Positions 34,530 through 43,332 of a stretch of DNA of 64,000 nt are shown here, in pieces. This DNA comes from Pseudomonadota bacterium. GTDB lineage: Bacteria > Pseudomonadota > Alphaproteobacteria > Micavibrionales > CSBR16-224. The position numbers were made by a program, and so were the translations under genes. The notes under the pieces were generated by a model. That model was given only the letters and a program-made list of their open reading frames with translations, did not search any database and was not told the DNA's origin. The stretch covers positions 318,870 through 382,869 of the forward strand of contig CP053449.1 of assembly GCA_013285465.1 (NCBI GenBank), written 5' to 3'. Numbering within the stretch: position 1 is the first letter of the stretch; each line of letters starts with the position of its first letter.

Positions 34530-35063
34530 TTAAAGCAGACTTTCGAAAGTCAGTAATTGCAGTTTGATCTCTGCGCCCCAGCCGTAATTGACTTTGCCGC
34601 CACTTGTATGGACAACGCGGTGACAGGGGACGAAGACGGAGAGCGGGTTTTTGCCAACGGCACTGCCAACGGCGCGGACGGCTTTCGGTTTTCCGATTTT
34701 TTCTGCGACATATTGATAGGTGACGGTTTTACCGCAGGGGATTTTCAGCAGTTCTTTCCAGACTTTTTGCTGGAATGCCGTGCCGTAAAGTGTCATCGCA
34801 GGCGCATCTTCGCCTGTCAGCAGCCAGTTTTTTGCGGCTTTTAGCTGTACATTCGTGGCGGGCGCTAAAGCGGATTGGGGGAAATGTTTTTGCAGATCGG
34901 CTTGCTGATCCGTCAATCCGAGGAAGCAGAGTTCTGCACCGTCAAAAGCAAACAGAACCGGGCCTTCATAGCCGATACCGTCTTTTTGAGTGATCGCCAT
35001 ACAGCCCCACGCAACGCTATGGGGTTGTTTTCTCTTATCCAGATATGTGATATTTGCTGTCAT
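34530..35063 (-). CDS. ogt: Methylated-DNA--protein-cysteine methyltransferase
   Basis: A 177-residue O6-alkylguanine repair protein. The active-site motif 'VPCHRVV' holds the acceptor Cys; 'GTAFQQKVWKELLKIPCGKTVTY' and 'AVRAVGSAVGKNPL' are the recognition helix and wing. The N-terminal domain lacks the zinc cysteines of Ada, so it is the simple Ogt type. The start ATG 35063 gives the family length; longer in-frame upstream sequence is Pro/Cys-rich and lies over nth. Only 23 bp separate its start from the divergent nth start. Confidence 0.95.
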   Translation of the reverse strand: MTANITYLDKRKQPHSVAWGCMAITQKDGIGYEGPVLFAFDGAELCFLGLTDQQADLQKHFPQSALAPATNVQLKAAKNWLLTGEDAPAMTLYGTAFQQKVWKELLKIPCGKTVTYQYVAEKIGKPKAVRAVGSAVGKNPLSVFVPCHRVVHTSGGKVNYGWGAEIKLQLLTFESLL

Positions 35064-35086
35064 GCGGTTTATATAGCAAGGAAACC

Positions 35087-35722
35087 ATGATGAATGCAAA
35101 GAAAATAGATGAATTTTTCGCCCGCTTGCAACAGCAAAACCCTGAACCAAAAGGGGAGCTGAATTACACCAATCCCTACACATTGCTGGTGGCGGTGGTG
35201 CTGTCGGCGCAGGCGACGGATACGGGCGTGAACAGGGCAACAGAAAAACTGTTCAAAATCGTGAAAACGCCTGAGGATATGGTCAAGCTGGGGCTGGACA
35301 AGCTGATTGACCATGTCAAAACCATCGGCCTTTATAATGCCAAGGCAAAAAACGTCATCGCGCTGTCGGAAATTCTAATTAAGGAGCATGGCAGTAAAGT
35401 GCCCGAAGATCGTGACGCGCTGGTGAAGCTGCCCGGCGTTGGCCGTAAAACCGCGAATGTTGTGCTGAATATTGCTTTCGGTCATCCGACCATTGCCGTG
35501 GATACGCATCTGTTTCGTCTGGGCAACCGTACAGGGCTTGCCCCGGGGAAAACGCCGGAAGCGGTGGAGCAGAAGCTTTTAAAAGTCGTGCCGAAAAAAT
35601 ATTTGCAGCATGCACATCATTGGCTGATTCTGCACGGCCGTTATGTCTGCAAAGCGCGCAAGCCTGATTGCGTCAACTGCATCGTCAATGATCTGTGTGA
35701 ATATAAGGAAAAGACCGTTTAG
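35087..35722 (+). CDS. nth: Endonuclease III
   Basis: Endonuclease III removes oxidised pyrimidines and cuts abasic sites. The helix-hairpin-helix 'LPGVGRKTANVV' carries the catalytic Lys, 'AVDTHLFRLGNR' the catalytic Asp, and four cysteines at the end (C-x6-C-x2-C-x5-C, from 'CKARKPDCVNC') bind a 4Fe-4S cluster. AAGGAAACC precedes the ATG at 35087; a second ATG follows at 35090. With ogt it forms a divergent DNA-repair pair. The stop overlaps the next convergent gene. Confidence 0.97.
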   Translation: MMNAKKIDEFFARLQQQNPEPKGELNYTNPYTLLVAVVLSAQATDTGVNRATEKLFKIVKTPEDMVKLGLDKLIDHVKTIGLYNAKAKNVIALSEILIKEHGSKVPEDRDALVKLPGVGRKTANVVLNIAFGHPTIAVDTHLFRLGNRTGLAPGKTPEAVEQKLLKVVPKKYLQHAHHWLILHGRYVCKARKPDCVNCIVNDLCEYKEKTV

Positions 35723-36492
35723 TCGAATTCCAGCACCATACCGTCATAGGCGGGGCGGATATTCTCGGGCAATTCGGCGCAGAGCGTATCGTAATCCATA
35801 AAATTGGTCAGTACCGTCAGATAGGTCATGCGCGGCTTTAACCGTTCGACCCATTCTTTCACCTGTTTCAAAGTGGCATGCGTGGCGGATTCTTCACGGT
35901 GATAGCCTGCGCAATCCACAATCCATGTATCAATGCCTTCCAGCGCCTTGAGTGAGGCTTCCGTGAAATCCTGCACATCGACGGAATAGGCGAAATCACC
36001 GAAACGGAAACCCAGTGAGGTACAGCTGCCGTGATCCTGCGGGAAAACATTGATTTTTGTGCCTTCGATTTTCAGTTCCGTTGTTTCGGGAATAACATTA
36101 GCCGCCAGAAACGGACGGTAAACACCGCCGTAACCGCCGCGGAAAGCATAGGCGAAATGACCGCCGAAATCATCCATCGTGGCCTGATTGGTATAAAGCG
36201 GAATCGGTTCGCCGCGGTGATAGCTGATGACGCGCAAATCATCAATGCCGCAAATATGGTCGGAATGGGCATGGCTCAGCAAGACGGCATCAATCCGGTT
36301 CTGTTTAGCGGCATTCAGCTGCATACGCAAATCATAAGTGGCATCGATCAGAATATCGGTGCCGTCATCCTGTACAAGCAGGGATGCGCGGCTGCGTGCA
36401 TTCTTCGGATTATCGGGATCACAGGTCCCCCAAAAACCGCCGGCAGCCGGTGTGCCGACTGAAGAACCGCTGCCGAGTACCGTAACCTTCAT
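35719..36492 (-). CDS. Metallo-beta-lactamase-fold phosphodiesterase, PhnP/RNase Z-like
   Basis: A 257-residue metallohydrolase. The N-terminal 'VLGSGSSVGTPA' and metal-binding 'LLSHAHSDHICGIDDLR' are typical of the PhnP and RNase Z branch, which cleaves phosphodiesters; later ligands are in 'PQDHGSCTS', 'YSVDVQDF' and 'THATLKQV'. A Cys in 'GGFWGTCDPDNPKNAR' recalls the structural site of PhnP. The substrate is unknown; it is often found next to tatD, as here. Start ATG 36492 has AGGAAG upstream. Its stop overlaps nth by four bases. Confidence 0.88.
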   Translation of the reverse strand: MKVTVLGSGSSVGTPAAGGFWGTCDPDNPKNARSRASLLVQDDGTDILIDATYDLRMQLNAAKQNRIDAVLLSHAHSDHICGIDDLRVISYHRGEPIPLYTNQATMDDFGGHFAYAFRGGYGGVYRPFLAANVIPETTELKIEGTKINVFPQDHGSCTSLGFRFGDFAYSVDVQDFTEASLKALEGIDTWIVDCAGYHREESATHATLKQVKEWVERLKPRMTYLTVLTNFMDYDTLCAELPENIRPAYDGMVLEFD

Positions 36493-36546
36493 TTTTATTG
36501 CTTCCTTTTTCTGCCGCCGTGCTTTCATTGAGGACGGGCGCACACT

Positions 36547-37338
36547 CTATAATCTTTTCACCTTTTTGAAAAGGCGGTAAAAATTTTCCGTCGTGATTTC
36601 TCCGATTTCCTCGGTGGAAACGTCTTTTATTTCCGCCAGTTTGGCTGCCGTATGGGCAACAAAGGCGGGTTCGTTTCTTCTTCCGCGCATCGGCACGGGC
36701 GCAAGATAGGGAGAATCGGTCTCGATCAGAATACGGTCCAGCGGCACGGTTTTGACAATTTCGCGCAAATCATCGGCTTTTTTAAAGGTGATGATGCCTG
36801 ACAGAGAAATGTAAAAACCCAGATCAAGCGCCTTCTTTGCCAGTTCCGCGCCGGAGCTGAAACAATGCATGACCCCTGTCAGTTTTCCGCCCGCATATTC
36901 TTCCTTCAGAATGGCGGCCGTATCATCATCGGCATCGCGGGTATGGACAATGACGGGCAGACCGGTTGCGGCGCAGGCTTTTAAATGGTGGCGGAAACTG
37001 TCCAGCTGCCGCTCACGCGGGGCGTTATCGTAATAATAATCCAGCCCTGTTTCACCGATACCGACGACTTTTTCGTGGCTGTCGGCCAAGGCAATAATGG
37101 CGTCACAATCATATGCCTCTTCCGCTTCTTCGCCGGCATTATGCGGATGTGTGCCGACGGTACAGAAAATATTGTCGAAACGTGCGGCAATATCGCGGAT
37201 TTGCGGAAATTTTGTAATATGCGTACAGATCGTGACCATTTGCCCGACCCCTGCATCGCTTGCGCGGGCGACGACGCTTTCAAGGCCGTCTTCTTCAAAA
37301 TCAGGGAAATCCAGATGGCAGTGGCTGTCGATGAACAT
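36547..37338 (-). CDS. tatD: TatD-family metal-dependent deoxyribonuclease
   Basis: A 263-residue TatD-type TIM-barrel hydrolase. Metal ligands are seen in 'DSHCHLDF', 'GETGLDYYY', 'IVHTRDADDD', 'MHCFSSGAEL' and 'ETDSPYLAP'. TatD proteins are 3'-5' exonucleases with roles in DNA repair and quality control. The ATG at 37338 has AAGGAAC upstream; longer in-frame starts lie outside the domain. It is 54 bp upstream of the PhnP-like gene on the same strand, a common pair. Confidence 0.94.
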   Translation of the reverse strand: MFIDSHCHLDFPDFEEDGLESVVARASDAGVGQMVTICTHITKFPQIRDIAARFDNIFCTVGTHPHNAGEEAEEAYDCDAIIALADSHEKVVGIGETGLDYYYDNAPRERQLDSFRHHLKACAATGLPVIVHTRDADDDTAAILKEEYAGGKLTGVMHCFSSGAELAKKALDLGFYISLSGIITFKKADDLREIVKTVPLDRILIETDSPYLAPVPMRGRRNEPAFVAHTAAKLAEIKDVSTEEIGEITTENFYRLFKKVKRL

Positions 37339-37589
37339 GATTTGTTCCTTTTCTTTCGGCTTTTTTACCATATGTGCAAGAAAAGTCAAATAATCAGCCG
37401 CATAGCCGTTATTTTTTGTTTTTTCCCTTGTACGTGACAAGGATTTTTGTAAATATGATTTGCCTCAGGAACAAGGCATTAAGCGAATATAAAGACGCAG
37501 GCGCGTCTGACGGCGGTGTGTAAGGAATGGAATCCGGTAAAACGGGTGCCGTATATTTTTGTTTGATTTTTAAGACGAGGTGACGAGAT

Positions 37590-38435
37590 ATGGCCGACGA
37601 TAATAAAAAACAGCCTGATAGCAAGCCGGAAGCACCGGCAGCTCCGAAAACGCCGAAAAAGTCTTTCTTGAAACGCATGAAACCCAATCTGCGTCTGTCA
37701 GAGCGCTTTAACTTCAAAGCAATGAAGCGCAAGGCCATTATCGGCGGCGTGACACTGGCGGTTGGCGCGGGTGCAATCGGCGGTGCGGTCGGCGGTAAAT
37801 ATCTTTATGATGAAACGGAGCGGACGGTACAGTTTCAGGTCGAAGCGCTGGACAGTAAGCGCACGATTGTCCGTGAAACCTGTGACGAAGTGAAAGTCGA
37901 AAAGCATTTTTCATGGAAAGAACCGGAAGTCTCCGTCAACCGTTCAGCCTGTGATCAGGAAGTGCTGGGACGCATTATCAGAACGCCGCAGGGTATTTTT
38001 GCCAATGACCCCTCCCGCATCGATTTGAAGAATCGTAATGAAGTTGAAACCATTGATGCCAATCTGAAACCGGGCGCATGGTATGAAGCGGTTGTGAAGG
38101 GCTGGGACTTTATGGGCCCGCCGAATATTATGTCCGTCGAGCGCCTGCCGAATAACTGGCGCGAAATCCGCGAGGCACGCGAGCAGGGGATTGAGCTGCA
38201 GGCTGAATTCAATAACGGTGCCGGACAGCAGCGTGATGCCGCAAAAACGACACCTGCGGTGACGACGCCGACAACAGGCGGTACATCCGCACAACCCAGT
38301 CTGGAAGATATTGAACGTCAATTGGAAATTCTGAAACTGCAAAAACAGCTGGAACAATTGCAAAATGGCAGCGGACAAAATAATGACCAGCCCGCACAGC
38401 GTACCGGCACGACCGGCCCGCGTCCGCAGCAGTAA
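37590..38435 (+). CDS. Membrane-anchored protein of unknown function
   Basis: I do not recognise this 281-residue protein. A charged Pro/Lys-rich cytoplasmic N-terminus (about 45 residues) is followed by one Gly/Ala-rich membrane helix (about 50-72) and a small extracytoplasmic domain with two cysteines (in 'RETCDEV' and 'RSACDQE') that may form a disulfide. The domain contains 'DANLKPGAWYEAVVKGW'. The C-terminus is a Leu/Gln heptad stretch (coiled coil, about 235-258) and a disordered tail. The next gene encodes a protein with the same layout and a similar 'VKPGSYY' stretch, so the two may be distant paralogues. Purine-rich GACGAGGTGACGAG precedes the start. Confidence 0.7.
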   Translation: MADDNKKQPDSKPEAPAAPKTPKKSFLKRMKPNLRLSERFNFKAMKRKAIIGGVTLAVGAGAIGGAVGGKYLYDETERTVQFQVEALDSKRTIVRETCDEVKVEKHFSWKEPEVSVNRSACDQEVLGRIIRTPQGIFANDPSRIDLKNRNEVETIDANLKPGAWYEAVVKGWDFMGPPNIMSVERLPNNWREIREAREQGIELQAEFNNGAGQQRDAAKTTPAVTTPTTGGTSAQPSLEDIERQLEILKLQKQLEQLQNGSGQNNDQPAQRTGTTGPRPQQ

Positions 38436-38468
38436 TTAGATCCCGTTTTTGAGGAAGGATAGAAAGAT

Positions 38469-39041
38469 ATGGCAGACAGAAAAAAAGATAACCGCGATCT
38501 TGAAGATAAAATCGCTGACTTTAAAGACAATGTCGTAAAAGGCACGAAAAGCCTGTTCAGCTTCAAAACGCGCCGTCAGAAAGTCACCAAACTCGGCCTT
38601 GCTGCCGTTTTCGCGGCGGTTGCGCTGCCGATCGGCGTGCAAAATATGACCGAGCAGGAGCTAAGCTATACCCGCGTTGCCGATAAACAGGTGATTACCG
38701 AGACCCAGTCCGTTGTGACAAAAGAGCTGTTCCGTCTGGAGGAAATGCGCGACCAGTTGCAGGATGGCAAAGTTGTCGGACAGGCGCCGGAAGTGGTTGA
38801 GGAATCGCGCCAGTTAAGCCGTGATTTCAACGAAAACACCCGCCATATTCTGGAACTGGGTGACGGCAACCGTTATGAAGTGCGCCCGACGCTGGGTGGC
38901 CTTTCCAAAGGTGAAATGGAAGAGCTGTGGGAAGATGTGAAACCGGGCAGCTATTACACCTTTACAACGGCGCGCACGATTACCGGTGACCGCGTGGTGA
39001 CCGGATATCAGAAACGCAGCAGCTATTGGTATGATTATTAA
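38469..39041 (+). CDS. Membrane-anchored protein of unknown function, related in layout to its neighbour
   Basis: A 190-residue protein that starts with a basic, charged cytoplasmic segment of about 40 residues, then one membrane helix (about 42-58) and an extracytoplasmic domain ending 'VKPGSYYTFTTARTITGDRV'. This matches the topology and the 'KPG.(W/Y)Y' motif of the protein encoded 33 bp upstream. No cysteines or enzymatic motifs are visible. The two genes and the phosphatase gene downstream appear to form an operon. Confidence 0.7.
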   Translation: MADRKKDNRDLEDKIADFKDNVVKGTKSLFSFKTRRQKVTKLGLAAVFAAVALPIGVQNMTEQELSYTRVADKQVITETQSVVTKELFRLEEMRDQLQDGKVVGQAPEVVEESRQLSRDFNENTRHILELGDGNRYEVRPTLGGLSKGEMEELWEDVKPGSYYTFTTARTITGDRVVTGYQKRSSYWYDY

Positions 39042-39074
39042 TAGCCGCAGGTTTTGAAAAAAGGGGCGATCGGA

Positions 39075-39890
39075 ATGCCCGCTGTTCTGAAATTGCCGAA
39101 AAATACCGAAGGCCGCGATTTTGTCGTCGGCGATATTCACGGCGCTTATGATCTGCTGGATCAAGCGCTGGAAGAGGTCAAATTCGATCCCGCAAAAGAC
39201 AGGCTGATTTCCGTCGGCGATCTGATTGATCGCGGCAGGGATTCCCGCCGTTGTCTGGAATATCTGGAGCAGCCGTGGTTTTATGCGCTGCGCGGCAATC
39301 ACGAAGATATTTTCATGGATATGTGCTACAAGGACGGGCGCATGAATTCCGTCAAGGCGGAATTCAATGCCCGCCGCAACGGTGCGGGCTGGCTGAAAAA
39401 AGAAAGCCCCGCCTTTCGCAAAAAACTGAAAGCCGCTTTTGAAAAACTGCCTTTGGCGATGGAGGTTGAAACCGACCGCGGCACGGTCGGCTTTGTTCAT
39501 GCCGAAGTACCGGAAAATATGGATTGGAAAACATTCCTGAAACAGCTGAAAGCGGGAGATCCGGATACGGTGGAAACCGCATTATGGGGCCGCCGCCGCG
39601 CCGAAGAAGGTGACAACAGTGAAATTGCAGGGATTGGCCGTATTTTTTCAGGCCATACCGTGAATGAAGGCGCTGCGTTAAGGCTTGGTAATTGCTTTAA
39701 TCTGGATACGGGCGCGGTGTACCGGGAAAAATACGGTGATAAGGCGGAAGGCTGCGGTATCACCATCGCCGATATTAAAGCTGCCGGGCGCGCATTGACA
39801 AAACCCGTGAGTAAAGCCGTGAATGCGGTATTGACTCTTCGGGATCCGCCGAACAGGCCGTTTTTTAAGCGCAAGCCGAAATCGTTATAA
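39075..39890 (+). CDS. PPP-family metallophosphatase (PrpA/lambda phosphatase-like)
   Basis: A 271-residue calcineurin-like phosphatase. All family motifs appear in order: 'VVGDIHGAYD', 'SVGDLIDRGRDS', 'ALRGNHED', 'FVHAEVP' and 'IFSGHTV'. Close relatives act on phospho-Ser/Thr/Tyr proteins, or on diadenosine tetraphosphate. The start ATG 39075 has AAGGGG upstream; a TTG at 39054 would add seven residues. A basic Pro/Arg-rich tail follows the domain. It is 33 bp downstream of the two unknown membrane proteins, which could be its substrates. Confidence 0.92.
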   Translation: MPAVLKLPKNTEGRDFVVGDIHGAYDLLDQALEEVKFDPAKDRLISVGDLIDRGRDSRRCLEYLEQPWFYALRGNHEDIFMDMCYKDGRMNSVKAEFNARRNGAGWLKKESPAFRKKLKAAFEKLPLAMEVETDRGTVGFVHAEVPENMDWKTFLKQLKAGDPDTVETALWGRRRAEEGDNSEIAGIGRIFSGHTVNEGAALRLGNCFNLDTGAVYREKYGDKAEGCGITIADIKAAGRALTKPVSKAVNAVLTLRDPPNRPFFKRKPKSL

Positions 39891-39902
39891 TAACCAAGGA
39901 GT

Positions 39903-39986
39903 AAGCATTCCCCTTTAAGCCCCGTATGGACTTGCCCGTTCAAGTAACGTAGCATGGGCATTGGACGTCAATTCGGGGGGATTGCC
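39903..39986 (+). promoter_or_regulatory. Leader with riboswitch-like complementarity before the EamA-like transporter gene
   Basis: The leader contains CCCC (39910-39913) and CCCCG (39920-39924), both able to pair with the G run at 39974-39980 that serves as the ribosome-binding site. Between them, ACTTG (39930-39934) and CAAGT (39941-39945) form a hairpin whose CCC loop can pair with GGG at 39956-39958, a pseudoknot-like layout. ATTG and CAAT (39960-39963, 39969-39972) can form another small stem. It matches no riboswitch class that I can name, and pairing by eye is weak evidence. Confidence 0.35.
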
Positions 39987-41654
39987 ATGGCCGTCATGTT
40001 TATGCTTATCGCTATATTTCTGTTTTCTTTATGGACACCTGTCATCACATTCTGCATTCAGCAGATCAATCTGTGGGAATTCATTTTTTGGACGGAGCTG
40101 ATCGGCTTTACGGTCTCTTTTTGTTTGCTGAAATTTTTGACGCGGCGCGACAAGGTAAAATATAAACGCCTGCGCGATTTAAATGCGCGCGAAATGATGA
40201 TTTTCTCCGCCTCCGGTTTTTTGCGCGTTCTGGCGATGGGTTGTTTATTCACCTCTTTTCTGCATCTGTCCGTGGCAGGGGCCATCAGCGTTTATGATTT
40301 CTGGCCGATTATGGCGTTATTTATATCGCCCGCCCTTGTGACCAAAGATTGGAGCAAGATCGGATTAAAAGAAATTTTCCTGTCACTTTTTGCTTTCGCA
40401 GGCGTGATGATGCTGCTTTATCCGGAGACTCGCGCACAGTTTTTCACTGCCGAACCGGATCCGTGGAAGCGTTGGGGAATTTTACTGCTGCCCTTTGCCG
40501 CGGGTTTTTCCAATGCGCTTTCCGGTGTTATCAAGGACGGGCTGATCCGTAAAATGCAGCTGGAAGACAGGCCGTTTTTATCTATTTTTGTCGTTGATAT
40601 TAATTACGGTTTTTTCTGCGTTATCTTCGCGGCGCTCGCCGTCTTTGCCGGACGTGAATTTTTGGCGGTTCCGCCCGGTACTTATACGCTGGAAGGCGTT
40701 TCAGCGCTTTTGTTCTTCAGTCTCGTGATTGTGGTGATGGGGCGGCTCAGTTTTACGCTCGGCCTTGCCCGCGCCAAGATGCAGAATATTTCCGTGCTTT
40801 GGTTCATTCTGCCGATTTTGACATTGTTCTGGCTGTGGCTGTTTGATATGTCGGCGATTACCGGAGAGATTATCCTTGGTGCGTCAATGATTACCGTGGC
40901 CAATCTTCTGATTACCTCTAAACCCGATGACCGTCTTTCCTATCCGGCGACAATCATCACTTTGCTGCTGGTCAGCATCTATTGCTACTTTTTTGAAGGG
41001 CTGGATGTTGACGATTATTATCAGGCCGCATCGGTGCCGCTGTTCTTTTATTCCATTCTGATTGCGTTTTTGATGGACAGGCTGATTCGCCGTGACCGTT
41101 TCGAAGAGGATCTGGTTGTCGAGATGATCCGCCATGTTGAAACCGACGGGCCGCGTCAGATAAAACAGAAAAAAACGCTGATCGATAAATTGACGGGAAT
41201 CGTCAAAACCAGTGATGTGGAAAAAATCGATGCCTATTATCAGGATTTGCGCAATGGCGGGCATAAATGTTTCCGCGATGTGACGGAAAAACTGGATGCG
41301 CTGGTTTTGTCGCGGATGCAGGGCGCGAATTTCGGCGAGGTACTGGTGCTGTTTCTGGTCGGCATGCTGGGGATTTTGATGTTGTCAGTCTACCGTCCGC
41401 CCTATTTTGCGGGAGATTGTTTCGCCATTGTGTTGGCGGCGGCGATTGCCTTTATGTTCTTTATGGTCGTGGATTTGATGCGTCTGCGCAGCCAGTTTTT
41501 TCTGGAGCTGGATGATAAAGGCAAATTCCGTATGTCACGTGATATTATGCGGGCAACATTGATCGATACGGTTGTGTCGGGTGTGCTGGTTTTGGTGGTT
41601 ATTCTGGCAACGCTCGGAGCCATGTGGCTGCGGCGCGGCACTGTCGGTTTTTAA
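39987..41654 (+). CDS. EamA/DMT-like transporter with extra C-terminal membrane domain
   Basis: A 555-residue membrane protein. The first 320 residues have about ten hydrophobic helices arranged as in drug/metabolite transporters ('FWTELIGFTVSF', 'GAISVYDFWPIMALF', then a second half with 'LARAKMQNISVLWFILPIL'). Usual DMT proteins end there at about 300. This one adds roughly 230 residues: two helices, a charged cytoplasmic stretch of about 75 residues, and three more helices. I choose ATG 39987, six bases after a GGGGGG ribosome-binding site, over ATG 39954, which lacks one. Substrate unknown; the C-terminal domain might be regulatory. Confidence 0.75.
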   Translation: MAVMFMLIAIFLFSLWTPVITFCIQQINLWEFIFWTELIGFTVSFCLLKFLTRRDKVKYKRLRDLNAREMMIFSASGFLRVLAMGCLFTSFLHLSVAGAISVYDFWPIMALFISPALVTKDWSKIGLKEIFLSLFAFAGVMMLLYPETRAQFFTAEPDPWKRWGILLLPFAAGFSNALSGVIKDGLIRKMQLEDRPFLSIFVVDINYGFFCVIFAALAVFAGREFLAVPPGTYTLEGVSALLFFSLVIVVMGRLSFTLGLARAKMQNISVLWFILPILTLFWLWLFDMSAITGEIILGASMITVANLLITSKPDDRLSYPATIITLLLVSIYCYFFEGLDVDDYYQAASVPLFFYSILIAFLMDRLIRRDRFEEDLVVEMIRHVETDGPRQIKQKKTLIDKLTGIVKTSDVEKIDAYYQDLRNGGHKCFRDVTEKLDALVLSRMQGANFGEVLVLFLVGMLGILMLSVYRPPYFAGDCFAIVLAAAIAFMFFMVVDLMRLRSQFFLELDDKGKFRMSRDIMRATLIDTVVSGVLVLVVILATLGAMWLRRGTVGF

Positions 41655-41688
41655 CGGTGGTTTTTAACAAGCGGAGAAGGAAAAGAAA

Positions 41689-42651
41689 ATGAAAAAAACA
41701 GCAGGTTTAAAACTGCGCGAGGCGATTGCCAAGGAACATCCGCTGCATATGGTTGGCGTTGCTGATGGCAGCGATGCGCTGGAGGCGGAAAAAGCAGGGT
41801 TTCGCGCGCTTTATATTTCCGGCAGTCAGGTTGCGGCATCGCGCGGCTGGGCTGATATCGGGCGTCTGGAGCTGCGGCATATGGTCGAGGCGGTGGTGCG
41901 TGTTCTGGACAGCGGCACACAGCTGCCCGTTCTGGTCGATGTTGATACGGGTTTTGAAGATGCGGCGGAAACAATCCGCGCTTTGGAAGCGGCGGGTGCC
42001 GCCGCCGTGCATATGGAAGACCAGCAGGATTTGAAAATGTGCGGACATCTGGACGGTAAACATGTCGTGACGACAGAGGAGATGGTCACACGTCTGAAAA
42101 AGGCTGTTGCCGCCAAACAGGACCCGCAATTTGTTGTTATGGCGCGCACGGATGCGCTGGCAGCAGAGGCGGATAAACTCTCCGCCAAAAGCGGTAAACC
42201 GAAATCTGATCCGGTCATTCAGGCCGAGGCGCTGCAACTGACATTGGCGCGGATTACAGCCTATGCGGCGGCGGGGGCCGATATGATTTTTGCCGAAGCC
42301 TTTCCTGATTACGCCACTTACCGGCTGGTTAAGGAAGCGGCGGGCGGCTTGCCCGTTCTGGCCAATATGACGGAATTCGGTAAGGTTGATTTATTGTCAC
42401 CGGATGAACTGAACAAAGAATCCGACGGTGCGATTGATCTTGTCCTGAACCCGCTGCCTGTCTATCGTGCACAGCGCCAGACAGCCGCGGAGGCTTATCA
42501 GGAAATCCACAGAACAGGCTCGCAGAAAAATCTGGTTGCGGACGGAAAATTGCAGAAACGTGAAGATTTTAAATCGCTGGTCGATTATGACGGTCAGGTG
42601 GCAAAGCGCGCGGAAGATCTGGCGGATAAAAAAGAGGCCGTCGGCGAATAA
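41689..42651 (+). CDS. Isocitrate lyase/PEP mutase family protein, PrpB-like
   Basis: A 320-residue TIM-barrel lyase. 'ALYISGSQVAASRGWADIGRL', 'VLVDVDTGF', 'AVHMEDQ' and 'MARTDAL' are the metal and substrate motifs. The catalytic Cys loop reads 'KMCGHLDGK', where methylisocitrate lyases have 'K(R)CGH', so cleavage of 2-methylisocitrate or a similar acid is likely. The other genes of the methylcitrate cycle (prpC, prpD) are not nearby, so the exact substrate is uncertain. AAGGAAAAG precedes the start. Confidence 0.85.
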   Translation: MKKTAGLKLREAIAKEHPLHMVGVADGSDALEAEKAGFRALYISGSQVAASRGWADIGRLELRHMVEAVVRVLDSGTQLPVLVDVDTGFEDAAETIRALEAAGAAAVHMEDQQDLKMCGHLDGKHVVTTEEMVTRLKKAVAAKQDPQFVVMARTDALAAEADKLSAKSGKPKSDPVIQAEALQLTLARITAYAAAGADMIFAEAFPDYATYRLVKEAAGGLPVLANMTEFGKVDLLSPDELNKESDGAIDLVLNPLPVYRAQRQTAAEAYQEIHRTGSQKNLVADGKLQKREDFKSLVDYDGQVAKRAEDLADKKEAVGE

Positions 42652-42670
42652 CCCGGCGGCTGTCCGTTGC

Positions 42671-43189
42671 TTAGGCGTCTTTCTTTTCCGGCTCTTTCTT
42701 TTCCGGTTGTGCCATGCGGCGTTTGCGCAGGGCATGCAGCGCTAATCCGAACAGGAAACCCGCGGCGCCGACCGGCACAAAGCCGAAAAAGAAGAACTGG
42801 CTGGTGCGGTTCAACTGAAAAAATGTCGGCAGGGAAAGAATACTCCACAAAGAAATGGCGTAAAAAGGCATCAAAAAACGCGCCATCCAGATAATGCCGT
42901 CATCCTTGCTGTGCCGTTCTCTTGGGAGTGTGTAGGCATAGCGGCTCATCACGAAATTATTGAAATGTCCGGCAATCAGTTCCCAGCACAGCAGGGCAGC
43001 CAGACCGGAACGCACCCAGAAAATGACCGGGGAGTTACTGGTCAAATGAATAGGAAAAAACAGCATCACCAGATATAGTCCCGCAAGGCAGGAGGTAACG
43101 GGCCATGAATGCGGGCCGTCCGTTTTGCGGTAATTGATCTTTAGCCAAATGACAGCGATAAAAGCAACCGCCAGCAGAGTCCATTCCAT
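42671..43189 (-). CDS. Multi-helix inner-membrane protein, unknown function
   Basis: A 172-residue protein with about five hydrophobic helices and a highly charged Lys/Glu-rich C-terminal tail ('QPEKKEPEKKDA'). I cannot assign a family. The tail is probably cytoplasmic. It converges on the PrpB-like gene and is divergent from the first PuuA-like gene. Confidence 0.65.
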   Translation of the reverse strand: MEWTLLAVAFIAVIWLKINYRKTDGPHSWPVTSCLAGLYLVMLFFPIHLTSNSPVIFWVRSGLAALLCWELIAGHFNNFVMSRYAYTLPRERHSKDDGIIWMARFLMPFYAISLWSILSLPTFFQLNRTSQFFFFGFVPVGAAGFLFGLALHALRKRRMAQPEKKEPEKKDA

Positions 43190-43332
43190 ATCTTTACGTC
43201 CTCCATCGTTCTAAAAGAGTGTAACCGAAAAAATAAAAAGACGAAACGCCGTTCTTATCGCGATTGTGCCGTCATAGATATTTATTGTAAGCTATGAGGG
43301 TATTTTTTTTGAGGATTTTTCCTGAAACCCGT

